Source: Flaccisagitta enflata (taxonomy: Eukaryota; Chaetognatha; Sagittoidea; Aphragmophora). From it: a DNA stretch of 64,000 nt. Where the stretch lies: contig OZ231127.1 of the NCBI GenBank assembly GCA_965153355.1, forward strand, positions 47,802,001 through 47,866,000. The letters are read 5' to 3'. The position numbers and the translations under genes were made by a program. How positions within the stretch are numbered: position 1 is the stretch's first letter; each line of letters opens with the position of its first letter. This document shows positions 1-49,691 of this stretch, piece by piece. The notes beneath the pieces were generated by a model, which was not told the origin of the DNA, searched no databases, and saw only the letters and a program-made list of their open reading frames with translations.

Positions 1-236
1 TGACCTGAAATGACTTTAAATCATTAAATTGACTTGATTGACTTAAGTGACTTAATATAACTTAATATGACCTAAAATTACTAAGAGTGACTTAAAATGT
101 CTTATAATGGCATTTAGGAAGGAGCTGTGAGCCCGAAAAGCTTAAAAACGCTGAAAAAGTTATAAGGGGACCGACCGACCAACTGACAGACAGATCGACA
201 AAGCGGGTGTAGAGTCGCATAGCACGCAACTAAAAA
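1..236 (-). mobile_element. Family A copy with TGACTTAAAA core (left-truncated)
   Basis: ~10-bp TGACTTAAAA-type array (1-105), GAAAAAGT spacer, GACC-type repeats, then CAAAGCGGGTGTAG and the terminal stem AGTCGCATAGCACGCAACT (213-231). The opposite end is off the window. Confidence 0.8.
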
Positions 237-487
237 TCCATATAACACATGGACCACAATCTTTAGGCAAAAAAGCACATGATAATTGCGTCTGTAGCAA
301 ACTTTGTATAAAATGCAAACTTCTAGTCGGGCTAGTGTGATAAAATTGTTTTCTATAGTAGGCCTGAGGTGCAAGTTTTCTTTGGCCAAAATCTTGTCTT
401 GCTACCGCAACTAAAGACATTTCATACTTTTTTATTCTCATGTGTTAGTTTTTTTCTAAATGTGGACCATGTGTCACTTTTTGACAG

Positions 488-717
488 GTGACGCGGGGTC
501 AAAATATTGTTGCAGACGGATAGGCAGGGGCATTCAACCCCCATCTACACTCCAACCCCCCACACACAAACATACAAAAAAAGTATCTAAAACACTCGTT
601 TTACCACTTTTTACTCGATCACCATGGATGGACCAACGGACCAACGGACCAACAAAGCAACAGACGGATCGATGGACGGACAAAGCCTCTTATAGAATTG
701 CGTGTCCGCAACTAAAA
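488..717 (-). mobile_element. Family A copy, GTGACGCGGGGTC-ended subtype
   Basis: Opens GTGACGCGGGGTC, has TTGCAGACGGATAGGCAGGGG, GGACCAACGGACC repeats, CAAAGCCTCTTATAGA and the stem ATTGCGTGTCCGCAACT (697-713). Confidence 0.85.
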
Positions 718-1065
718 GGCAACATGATAGGATATTTGTAATTTGTATTCCTCCCCTTTCTCTCTCCTTCTCCCCCCTCCTTTTCTTCTTGAGTGTGGGG
801 ATTCTGAAGCTACCCACAGCTGCTGCTCATGACAGTCATTTAATCTTAGCGTGTGCAAACAAGTGATAACGAGATTTCGATTTGAAACTTAGGCCTATCA
901 CAGCTGTAATTGTAAAGTGTGAGTATGTAATACAGATATTACGGATATTGAATAACGCTATAGAGATCCGCGTCTCAAAATTCTCGTAAATACTTTTAAA
1001 GGTACTTCAGCTTAAAACACCTCTGAAATAAAGAATTCATGTAGTGGTAGACGATCAAACGTAAA

Positions 1066-1450
1066 CAGGTCGCCCATGGGCAATATGTGGTCAGCGATAC
1101 CCGTTGCCCTGCTTTGCATGATTGTGAATTGGAGTGAGAGGAAGCAGGGCAGCAGCCTCGAAGGGGACAAATTCCTGTAGAACACAAGGGGACTTTCATT
1201 TGTTCGTTCACCCGTCTGTCCGCACCCAAGGCCCTCTCAGCCCTGAAATCTGTCCTCTCAGGCCTGAAATCTATCAGAGGGCTGAGAGGGCAGATTTCAG
1301 GCCTGAGAGGGTAGATTTCAGGCCTGAGAGGGCATATTTCAGGGCTGAGAAGGCCTAGGGGGGGGGGGACAAACGGACTCACGAACTAATGAACAAAAGT
1401 CCCCCTGTGTTCTATTGGACTTCGTCCCCTTCGGGGCCGCTGCCCAAAAG
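1066..1450 (+). mobile_element. Family B foldback-like element
   Basis: Head CAGGTCGCCCATGGGCAATA, TGGTCAGCGATACCCGTTGC, then AGCAGGGCAGC, GAAGGGGAC and CACAAGGGGACTTTC. A core of ~21-bp AGGCCTGAGAGGGCAGATTTC units switches strand at 1275. End: AAAGTCCCCCTGTGTTCTA, CCCCTTCGGGGCCGCTGCCC. Confidence 0.88.
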
Positions 1451-1530
1451 TGAAAAGACGGCATACTTGTTAGATAAAGTAGATGTATTTTAATCTAAGA
1501 ATGTAAATGATCATTTTCGCTATGACTTAC

Positions 1531-39601
<38,071 letters not shown>

Positions 39602-39732
39602 CTGTTTATTCGAAAAACAAATTTATATACAATTCTACATAATTTTGCATCATTTTTTAATACATAATACATCGTGTGCGCTTGCACAATTATAAGTCGA
39701 TGTTAGAGTCCGGCAACAAGAGATATATTCTT

Positions 39733-39864
39733 AGTCGCGGGCACGCGACTCTACAACTTGCCGTGTCGGTCGGTCTCTAATTTTTGTGAATATCAAGCGA
39801 TTTTCGCATTACGGCCCCTGCCCAACCGTCCGCGACTGTCCTACCGTGTATCCGGCCTTGTTTC
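39733..39864 (+). mobile_element. Family A copy, AGTCGCG subtype short form
   Basis: AGTCGCGGGCACGCGACT, CTACAACTTGCCGTGTCGGT, GCCCAACCGTCCGCGACTG and GTGTATCCGGCCTTGTTT. The far-end arm is CGCGACT, matching its own stem. Confidence 0.92.
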
Positions 39865-39869
39865 ATGAC

Positions 39870-41660
<1,791 letters not shown>

Positions 41661-41666
41661 CAAATA

Positions 41667-42375
41667 ACAGGTCGCCCAAGGGCAATATGTGGTCAGCGAT
41701 ACCCGTTGCCCTGCTTTGAGTGATTGTGAATTGGAGTGAGGGGAAGCAAGGAGGCGGCCCCGAAGGGGACAAAGTCCTGTAGAACACAGGGGGACTTTCG
41801 TTCGTCCTGCCTGAAGAAGTGGATGAGATGCGATAGAGGGCTGACTGAAGGCCTTCAAGAGCTTAAACTGAGGTCTAAGAAGGCTGATGTAAGGCCTGAG
41901 AATGCCAATTGGAAGCTTAGGTGGGCTGACTTGAGGCTTAAGAGATCTGGATTAAGGCTTGAAAGGTCAAAGGACTGATTTGAAGCCTGAGAACAATAAA
42001 TTGAGGCTTAGATAGCTGATTTGAGGCCTGAGAGGCCTGAGAGGCCAGGTTTGAGGCCTGCGGATTTAGAGTTGAGGCCTAAGAATCTAATTTGAGGCCT
42101 GAGAGGCCAGGTTTGAGGCCTGAGAGGTTGGATTTGAGGCCTGAGAGGCCGGATTTGAGGCCTGAGAGGCTGATTCGAGGCCTGAGAGGCCGGATTTGAG
42201 GCCTGAGAGGCCAGATTTGGGGTCTGAAAGGCCAGATTTGAGGTCTCAGAGGCCAGATTTGAGGCCTGAGGAGCCTGATGGGGGGACGAATGGACGGACG
42301 GACGGACGAACGGACGAATGAAAGTACCCCTGTGTTCTACAGGACTTTGTCCCCTTCGGGGCCGCTGCCCAAAAA
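41667..42375 (+). mobile_element. Family B element with long one-way core
   Basis: CAGGTCGCCCAAGGGCAATA head, GAAGGGGACAAAGTCCTGTA, then about 20 TTGAGGCCTGAGAGGCCAGA-type units (41830-42285), (GACG)n, CTGTGTTCTACAGGACTTTG and GGGGCCGCTGCCC. Unlike 1066-1450, the core shows no strand switch. Confidence 0.88.
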
Positions 42376-42424
42376 GATTTGCAGTGACTGAAGACAAAAG
42401 CTTGGTGAAAAGTGACCAATGCTT

Positions 42425-42808
42425 ACGACGCAGGGTAGGATCTGGGTCTCTTTGAGGCCAGCTTTGGGTCTCTGAAGGCCAGAATTTGGGTCTCAGAGGC
42501 CAGAGTTTGGGTCTCAGGGGCCAGGATTTGGGTCTCAGAGGCCAGGATTCGGGTCACAGATGGTCAAAATTGTGGACTTCAGACCAGAATGTAGATTTTC
42601 TAGCCAGACTTGGGTCACTTTTGCCTGGATTTGGGCCATTTTGCTTGGATTTGAACCATTTTGCTTGGATTTTGCTTAGACACGGGAAGAATTTGGGTCA
42701 GAATGGGCCCCAAAGGAGACAAAGCTCTGAGGATGGAGCAGAGGGGGGAATGGATGGACAGATTCCCCCTGTGTTCTCCAGGACTTTGTCTGGCTGCTGA
42801 CCAAAAAG
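42425..42808 (+). mobile_element. Headless family B-type element
   Basis: TTTGGGTCTCAGAGGCCAGG 21-mers (42440-42560) decaying to TTTTGCTTGGATTTG units, then GGACAGATTCCCCCTGTGTT, CTCCAGGACTTTGTC and GCTGCTGACC. No head sequence. Confidence 0.7.
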
Positions 42809-43262
42809 TATATCAGAGCAATGCTGGTGATCTTGATGGACGATGATTTTCCACCTTTTCTCCTCCTTGCATCTTCTACCCCTCTCCTTCTCCTCCTCCT
42901 CCTGCACCTCCACCTCCTCTCTATCTCTCGCTCCTCTTCCTTGCCCTTCACCAGTTACCACTATCACCATCAATGAACCTTCTGATATTTACAGGCCAAA
43001 ATCATCAGAAGAAATCGCGAAGCATTTGAGAAAATGAGACAAAGATAGCTATGTAGAAATAACATAAGAGACAAAGATAGAGACAAAGAAATAACTACGT
43101 GAAAAATCTGATCTTGTATTATCCTTTTCAAATCCAAATGCGACAACCAAAAATGTTATTTTGGGGGTCAAACCTGTTTCCGTCGCCTTCATAGATGTGT
43201 TCCCCCACATGATCTACAATGGCTTTATTGATTTTTTGAAAACGCCTCTTTTCACTACTCAC

Positions 43263-43265
<3 letters not shown>

Positions 43266-43317
<52 letters not shown>
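43266..43317. repeat. GT microsatellite
   Basis: (GT)n about 80 bases upstream of the GPCR acceptor. Confidence 0.98.
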
Positions 43318-43318
<1 letters not shown>

Positions 43319-43396
43319 TATGCCTGTGTCTCTGTGTCTCTGTGTTTGTACGTTTGATCCTTTTGTTTGTTGAACAATCCCCTGTCCTTATCAAAG

Positions 43397-43634
43397 GCTG
43401 CTAATGGTATGGAACATCAAAACCGCCCTCGCCATGCGCACAAAGACAAGATGCAGAGTCGCAGTGGACTTGCTGCTCGTCGTCACCACGTCCATTTGTC
43501 TCACCGTCATCGCCTGCGAATCCAACGACATTTTCGAGCCAAATCGACGACATCCTGGAGAAGCCTGATCTTTCAAAAACGTCGTCTATTCCATTCTCTG
43601 CGTCGTTGTTTTGAGCATAATCTTCATGACCACC
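43397..43634 (+). pseudogene. GPCR fragment, TM4-TM5, with in-frame stop
   Basis: After an acceptor-like TTATCAAAG, the frame reads LLMVWNIKTALAMRTKTRCR, then a hydrophobic TM4-like stretch VAVDLLLVVTTSICLTVIA, then a loop and TM5-like NVVYSILCVVVLSIIFMTT. A TGA at 43666-43668 is not the break; the break is the TGA at 43566-43568, in frame between the loop and TM5. The pattern is that of a class A (rhodopsin-like) receptor, perhaps a peptide receptor. TM1-TM3 were not found. The stop, plus the array that follows and a frame change later, argue for a decayed copy; a sequencing error at the stop is possible. Confidence 0.6.
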
Positions 43635-44085
43635 GTGAGTGGTGACTTTTGAGGGTGATTTTGGCCGGTTAGAGGGTAGGTACGTGTTATTTTTTTAGCT
43701 GTGGGTGTCTCAAACCATTGTGTAGGTGAGTGGTGACTTTTGAGGGTGATTTTGGTCAGTTTGAGGGTAGGTATGTGTTATTTCTTTAGCTGCGGGTCTC
43801 TCAAACCATTGTGTAGGTGAGTGGTGACTTTTGAGGGTGATTTTGGTTGGTAAGAGGGTGGGTACGAGTATTTCTTTAGCTGCGGGTCTCTCAAACCATT
43901 GTGTAGGTGAGTGGTGACTTTTGAGTGTGATTTTGGTCGGTTAGAGGGTGGGTACGTATTATTTCTTTTGCTGGGGGTCTCTCAAACCATTGTGTAGGTG
44001 AGTGGTGACTTTTGAGGGTAATTTTGGTCGGTTAGAGGGTGGGTACCTGTTATTTCTTTAGCTGCGGGTCTCTCAAACCATTGTG
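43635..44085 (+). repeat. Five tandem ~90-bp intron-like units inside the GPCR
   Basis: Units start at 43635, 43726, 43817, 43907 and 43998. Each begins GTGAGTGGTGAC and, apart from the last, ends CCATTGTGTAG, so every junction reads TAG|GTGAGT. CACCGT occurs on both sides of the array and would be explained as a 6-bp target duplication; removing one copy and the array restores the frame MTTVITVRIK. Confidence 0.85.
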
Positions 44086-44567
44086 CACCGTCATCACCGT
44101 CAGGATCAAATCAAACTCTGACTGCCGACCAGTCCGTCAATTCGAGACACTCCGTCGCCGCGGCGGCTGCGGACGAAAGAGTCGACGTGTTCCAGAAGTT
44201 GGTGGTGGCGGTCGAGCGCGTCTTCTGCGTTTGTCAAATCCCAGTCATTGGAGCCTATGGGTTACTTTTGATCTTCAAGGATCATTACAAACTGTTGGTG
44301 GATAACGGCAACTTCGTCGTCGTGTTTTTGATTTGCACTTTTGATTCGACCATCAATCTGGTGATTTACGCGGCGAAGAAATTTAGAAGCGCTTTGAAAC
44401 GTCTTTTCGGGACTCTTGTCGCTTCGACGAGTCATTTGGTTGGAAACTGGCGCCAAATTTTTTTCAAGAAATATGGTAATACTGCCACTGAAAACAATAT
44501 TACTTTGTATGTGGCACATTATCAACATATACGGACAATTTCCTCCGTTTCTGTGTCAGGCTCCTAA
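44086..44567 (+). pseudogene. GPCR fragment, TM6-TM7 and tail
   Basis: Encodes DVFQKLVVAVERVFCVCQIP with VIGAYGLLLIF (TM6; CQIP occupies the CWxP position), a short loop KDHYKLLVDNGN, then FVVVFLICTFDSTINLVIY (TM7; NLVIY corresponds to NPxxY) and the basic helix-8-like AAKKFRSALKRLF. The reading frame that continues TM5 across the insertion (VITVRIKSNSD) differs from the TM6 frame, so a frameshift seems to exist in the third intracellular loop. It belongs with the TM4-TM5 fragment upstream. Receptor fold likely; ligand unknown. Confidence 0.65.
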
Positions 44568-44569
44568 AC

Positions 44570-45535
44570 AAATTTTGGCAAAAAAATGTTCACTTGTGGT
44601 GGGAAAAATTATGATTTCCTTTATACCATTAAAACACTAATCAACAGTTCAAAGGACTACTCATCTGGCTTTTGCCGTCGCCAAAATTTAGCTCAAACTA
44701 GCAATGTTCATCTTTTTCATTTTTTTTACCATGAAGTTCCAAAAGATGAAAAATGTTAAAGCATCTGTGTTTGCACAAATATTTAATCTACACTTTTTTA
44801 TCTTAAAAGAACATAGTTTTTGAGAACATCAAGGCTTGAAACTACTCCATAATTAAAAACATTGTAGTTTTTGTACTAGCAGCTATCTCTATCTCTTTTA
44901 AAAGTTTTGGCAAAAAAATAATGTTCTAATAAAAAAAAGTGTATTGAAGATTGCACCATATAACTAGGTACTACTTTTTAGTTACTATCTTTGTCTATAC
45001 TTGACCACAGTCTTTCTCTGATAACTCATTTTTTTATCTCAGTTGCACCCATTGCCATGGCAGCTCCCAGGGCGACTAGGCAATCTAGTTAGACCAATAC
45101 CATTACTACTTGCTTTAATCCACTCTCTCTCATTCCTAGTTTACCCCTTGGAAGTATCTTTGTCCTACCTTCCCTCTTTTACAACCCGATTTCTTGCAAC
45201 GTATGAATTTCTACCGCTTACTCTGGCCTCGATTACCAAGTGGGCCAATAGAAACTCTGTATTTTGTTTTGCGGTTCTCTGATTGGTTCCTCGGAGTTCT
45301 CACTGTCTCAACCTTTGGCCACCGTCGTTTCCATTACTACAGCGACCTACCTATCTCCATCATACGGTCAAACTCAACTCTAAGCTTAAACATCAATGCC
45401 ACAGTCACTAGTCGAGGGTCGCGCTAAATCATCAAGTTTCATGTTGTAAGTGATGGTGCTCAATTGAAAATTTGATATTCTCCTAACAGGCTTCCTCATC
45501 TTGTTCTCTCCGGTTTGCTTCCATTTGAACACGTG
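44570..45535. other. Between GPCR remnant and secreted-protein gene
   Basis: No repeat family or coding signal recognised. The promoter of the secreted-protein gene should be in its last few hundred bases; no TATA box stands out. Confidence 0.5.
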
Positions 45536-45692
45536 ATGGCGAATTCACTTACGATTGTCCTGGTTTTAGCGACCATCGCCCACAGCAGCCTTTCACAGCT
45601 GTGGGCTGCGCATGATGAACGGAGAATGCGCATGATGAACGGAGAATGGGCGAGCAAAGTTTGCGCCGCTTACTACAAGGCTAGCGAACTGG
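45536..45692 (+). CDS. Secreted Cys-rich protein, exon 1 (signal peptide)
   Basis: ATG at 45536 opens a signal peptide: MANSLTIVLVLATIAHSS, with likely cleavage near the SLSQ. The mature start is WAAHDERRMRMMNGEW, followed by ASKVCAAYYKASELG. The exon ends in a GTACGT donor with one base carried over (phase 1). Two 20-bp direct repeats (45606-45645) lie inside it. The frame stays open through both copies. No stop precedes the donor, and the second exon continues the frame, which is why I accept this as a real gene. Its product is likely extracellular. Confidence 0.75.
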
Positions 45693-45733
45693 GTACGTAA
45701 AACCGCCGATTTGGTCACTACTAATCACTTTCT

Positions 45734-46303
45734 AGTCGCATGCACGCGACTCTATAATCCAATCTGTCCATCTGTCGGTCCGTCGGTCGGTGACGCTTAG
45801 TTTTTTGGCTATCATCTAGTATCCGGGATTGAGTATAACTGTTTTATTAAAGACGCATAATGAAAAAGCTCCATTGAAATTAACATCTACCATGATCTAA
45901 AACAAGTAACGCCACCCCTAACCCTAACACCACCCCTACCCCTAACCCCACCCTTAACCCTAACCGCACCCCTAACCTTAACCCCTAACCCTAACCCTAA
46001 CCCCACCCCTAACCCCACCCCTAACCCCAACCCCACCCCTAACCTTAACCCCACCCCTAACCTTAACCCAAACCCCACTCCTAACCCTAACCTCTAACCC
46101 TAACCTCACTACTAACCCTAACCCCACTCCTAACCCTAACCCCACCCCTAACCCTAACCCTAAACATGAATAGCGTATAATGAATGTCAATCCCGGATTC
46201 TAGATGGCCGTTTTTTTTCGCTGTTTTATGTCATTTTGAGTCATTTTAAATTTTGTTTTTCAATGTTCATGACCGCACGCGACTTAGAGGTGTCGGCCTT
46301 GTT
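45734..46303 (+). mobile_element. Family A copy with telomere-like core, in the intron of the secreted-protein gene
   Basis: Stem AGTCGCATGCACGCGACT (45734-45751), GTCGGTCC, inner inverted segments (CATCTAGTATCCGGGATTGA / TCAATCCCGGATTCTAGATG), a degenerate CCCTAA array, TTTTGTCATTTTGAG tract, CGCACGCGACTTAGAGGTGT and CGGCCTTGTTT. Confidence 0.9.
45909..46168 (+). repeat. Telomere-like CCCTAA array
   Basis: About 260 bases of CCCTAA and CCCCACCCCTAA units. Too degenerate and too internal for a chromosome end. Open frames over it are repeat artefacts. Confidence 0.9.
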
Positions 46304-46354
46304 TCACCTGCGGTCCCGGTGAATTACTATTTTGTTCTGACCCTGCCTCCTTAG

Positions 46355-46600
46355 GTGCCTCTCCTCCAGTCTACCCAGGCGGTTTTGGGTGGAATGACAA
46401 AGTATGCCTCGATGATCCGTCCTTTTATCTCGAATGCAAGTTTGTCAACGGCGTCTTTGTCGGAGAGAAGCGTCATTGTCCTCCCGGCAAGCTGTTCTAT
46501 CACGGCGCTAACCCGATGTGGGAGAAGACTTGCGTTCCCGCTGATAGATGCAAAACCAACAAGTGTCCCGATTGGCTTGGAATGATCCCGCCTAGCCCAG
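46355..46600 (+). CDS. Secreted Cys-rich protein, exon 2 (chitin-binding-like)
   Basis: 246 nt, phase 1 at both ends, the class typical of shuffled extracellular domains. Acceptor CTCCTTAG, donor GTATAC. Six Cys in about 60 residues: VCLDDPSFYLEC, then RHCPPGKLFYHG, then WEKTCVPADRCKTNKC. The CPPGKLF...C segment resembles the second half of peritrophin-type chitin-binding (CBM14) domains, but the first Cys spacings do not fit perfectly. Function inferred: cuticle, mucus or shell matrix binding. Further exons beyond 46600 are expected and were not found. Its upstream intron is almost filled by a family A element. Confidence 0.7.
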
Positions 46601-46741
46601 GTATACTTGCCTTCCATTTCATGTCATGGTGTACAGGAACAGGAAATCCTGGTTTCATTCCACTTTTTGCTTGTGATATAGATGTGCAATCAAAAAATAT
46701 TTTTTTTGATATAATGTACACTTTTTTTATGAGAACTTCTT

Positions 46742-48080
46742 AGTCGCGTGCACGCGACTCTAACCCGCTCTGTAGGTCGGTCCGTCGGTCCGTCCGTCGG
46801 TCGGTCGGTAACACTTTGCCTTTTTTGTCAGTTTGGGTCGTCTGGATTTATTTTGAGTTATTTTGTTGTTTTTGGGAATTATTGGTTGCTTGTAGTCATT
46901 TTTGGTTATTTCTGGTCATTTTTGGTCATTTTGTTTATTTTGGTCATTTTGGTGATTTTGGTCTTTTTGGTCAATTTTGGTCAATTTTGGTCAATTTTAG
47001 TCATTTTTGATCATTTTTGGTCATTTTTGGTCATCTATGATCATTTATGGTCATTTATTGTCATTATGGTCATTTTTGGTCATTTTTGGTCATTTTTGGT
47101 CATTTTTGGTCAAAGTCTGCTGGTTGATGTCTGCTGGTTGATGTCTGCTGGTTGATGTCTGCTGGTTGATGTCTGCTGGTTAAAGTCTGGTTTTGGTCTG
47201 GTTTTGGTCTGGTTTTGGTCTGGTTTTGGTCTGGTTTTGGTTTGGTTTTGGTTTGGTTTGGTTTTGGTCTGGTTTTGGTCTGGTTCAGCGATGTATGGCA
47301 AGGTACTTCAGGGACATCACGTGACGTCCCTGCTGTCGGGCTTGAAAGTCTGTCGGGCTTGGAAATGGGTTGTGAACAAATTTTGAAGGAAGGGAATAAA
47401 AAAAAAAAAAAAAGAGAGAGAGAGAGATAGAGAGAGAGAGATAGAGAGAGAGAGAGACTAGCTGACAGACAGACAATATGACAGACAGACTGACAGATTA
47501 ACACAACAGAAAAACTTATTTGAATCAAATCCTATGGGGGAAATAATAAATGAGTTTGCAAAACGAAATGAAGCCAGGGCTTGATTGATATGTGATGAAG
47601 ATTAGTATGCTTTGCCCCCACCTACTATATAGTTTTTTAGATACTTTTTTTGCACGATACATAAAAGTGTATGAATCAATTGAAAACAGCACTATTTGAC
47701 AAAGAAATAACCTGAAATTTAGATAATAATATCTAAATGATTTAGATGAGAATCACTCGTTTATTTGTTACTTTTTGGCTAGTATTGGCTTAGAAAGTAT
47801 TGAAATCAAAGCAAATCAGTCAAAAGGCTGTCGTGCTTAGATTTACTGTCGTGCTTGGAATTTGCTTTGAAGTCCCTAGGCTTCAAGCTGCCATACATCG
47901 CTGGTCTGGTTTTGGTCTGGTTTTGGTCTGGTTTTGGTCTGGTTTTGGTCTGGTTTGAATCTGGTTTGATTCTGGTTTGATTCGCGTTTAAGTCTGATTT
48001 TCGATAAAAAGATACAATAAGGAGTCAGGTCAGTTCAGTAATTTTTGTCCTGCACGCGACTTATAGGTGTTGGCCTTGTT
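46742..48080 (+). mobile_element. Long family A element, sister of 27234-28570
   Basis: Stem AGTCGCGTGCACGCGACT (46742-46759), GTCGGTCC, TTTTGGTCA array (46840-47110), TCTGCTGGTTGATG 14-mers (47115-47180), TCTGGTTTTGG 11-mers, the nested hAT MITE, more 11-mers, then GATACAATAAGGAGTCAGGT, CTGCACGCGACTTATAGGTG and TTGGCCTTGTT. The order of cores is the same as in the sister copy, about 19 kb away. Confidence 0.93.
47286..47903. mobile_element. hAT-type MITE nested in a family A element
   Basis: 618 bp with inverted ends CAGCGATGTATGGCA / TGCCATACATCGCTG and imperfect continuation to GGGAC/GTCCC, flanked by 8-bp GTCTGGTT on both sides (47278-47285, 47904-47911). Inserted in a TCTGGTTTTGG array, so the duplication is partly masked by the array, but the phase fits a true duplication. 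Non-coding. Confidence 0.8.
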
Positions 48081-49115
48081 ATCCCTTGTTTCAACTTTCT
48101 TCCTCCTCCCCTTGATCGGGTTTCTCTTAATATTTTTCTTTATTCATTACTTTATTTACTTTCCTACTGCCTCTTTTCTTTCTTCCTCTTTTTTTTTTTC
48201 TTTTCCTCTTCTTTTTCTGATTCATTTGTTTTGGAGTTCTTGTTCCGGAAGAAAATAAAAAAGGGAAAAAAAAGGAGGAGCAAGAAAAACGCCGACACAC
48301 AGAATGACAACAAAGACCAACTGCGTGTCATTCTTGTAAAAGACTAACAGCGCTGCGTGATGCGGGATGCTATATAATATTTCAAGCTTTGCATGTTTGA
48401 GCCTGATTGTTGGACGTGTAATAGTTGAGGGCTTCGCATAGCAAAAATTTTTATTTTCTTCTCCCGCTAACCCAATAGGGAGTGAAAGAAATCATGAAGA
48501 TGACCGTTTTCTTTTTTTCAAAATTCCTTTATCTTCTGTTTTTGTTTTGGCCTTAAAGTTTCCTCAGATTTCCCAGAATTCAGCAAAATCCTGTGTAGTC
48601 TTGTTACAAAAGGAACAATTGTTAGTTTTAAAAAATCATGATTTTTATAAAAATAGATTAAAATATCATAGTATAAGTTGCGAAAGAGCTTGTGAAAAGG
48701 CAGATTAACAATTCTTTAAAGAGCAGAAATTTGTAAGAGCTAATTCAAAAAAAAAATCAGCATATTCTTTTATCCTACTGCAATATACAAATTAGGCTCT
48801 CAAAAACAATTCTCTAAAAAATGGAAGATGAACGATTTTTGATAAAAGAAAAATAGTAAGGGTCGTAAAATTGGCCACTCCACATTAGGTCAAGAAGATG
48901 AAAAGAAATAAGCAATTTTTGCTATGTGAAGCACCCAAGTGTAATAGTTATCATTTTGCAAAATGAAAGCGAAAGCGGGGGTCGTGGAAACGAGAACGAG
49001 CGAGCGCATCTCAAGTTCGAAACCCACGTTTATTCTAGCTTGCTCACGAGCTTGCTCACGAAGCAGAAATCGAGAGACAATGAAACTCATGATGCTCGGA
49101 AGACCATTACCAGAC
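48081..49115. other. No feature recognised
   Basis: Pyrimidine-rich then AT-rich sequence; further exons of the secreted-protein gene could be here but none was convincing. Confidence 0.5.
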
Positions 49116-49117
49116 AC

Positions 49118-49252
49118 GGATGGGTAGTACGCCGGTTACATCCCGGTATTACGCCAAATCAAGCTGTTGCGCCCCCTCATAATGTTCCTTTGCAAAAATG
49201 TGGCCAAACGAGCCCATGCGCGACTTTCTATGCACACAGGAACCTTTTTTAG
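49118..49252 (+). repeat. Family D interspersed repeat, copy 1
   Basis: Contains TAGTACGCCGGTTACATCCC, AAGCTGTTGCGCCCCCTCAT and GCATGCGCGACTTTCTATGC-like sequence, found inverted at 52731-52858. Confidence 0.8.
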
Positions 49253-49616
49253 GGTGGAATTGAAGTTGGATTTTGACCTATGGAGTAAATTTGTTGGTTT
49301 ACTATTCTACTGCATTCAGATCTGCCTCCCCGCATTTTATTCATTCACTTGCCAGCTTATGAATGTATCTGACATTGTTTCCCCGATTCCCTATGAATCT
49401 GTTAGTTAAGCCGTCTTGTCAATGATTTGTGGACTTAATTTCAGTAAGGGTCAGTTTGAGTGTTTGACATCACCTAACTTGTCAAATTCGGTGGTCAAAA
49501 TATCTGGGTTTTTTTTTTCAACTATATCTGCGTCTACCCATCCATGTATGTTGTCTGTCTGTGCAATGTGCATCTCATTGCCTGTCTCACTGTCTCTGTT
49601 TCTGTCTGTCTGTCCA

Positions 49617-49671
<55 letters not shown>
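49617..49671. repeat. CT microsatellite
   Basis: (CT)n, one interruption, ahead of a family A copy. Confidence 0.97.
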
Positions 49672-49675
<4 letters not shown>

Positions 49676-49691
49676 TTTTACCTGCTCTGAC

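Noticed and set aside
45887-46190. Gly/Val-rich frames
   Set aside because: Antisense of the telomere-like array.
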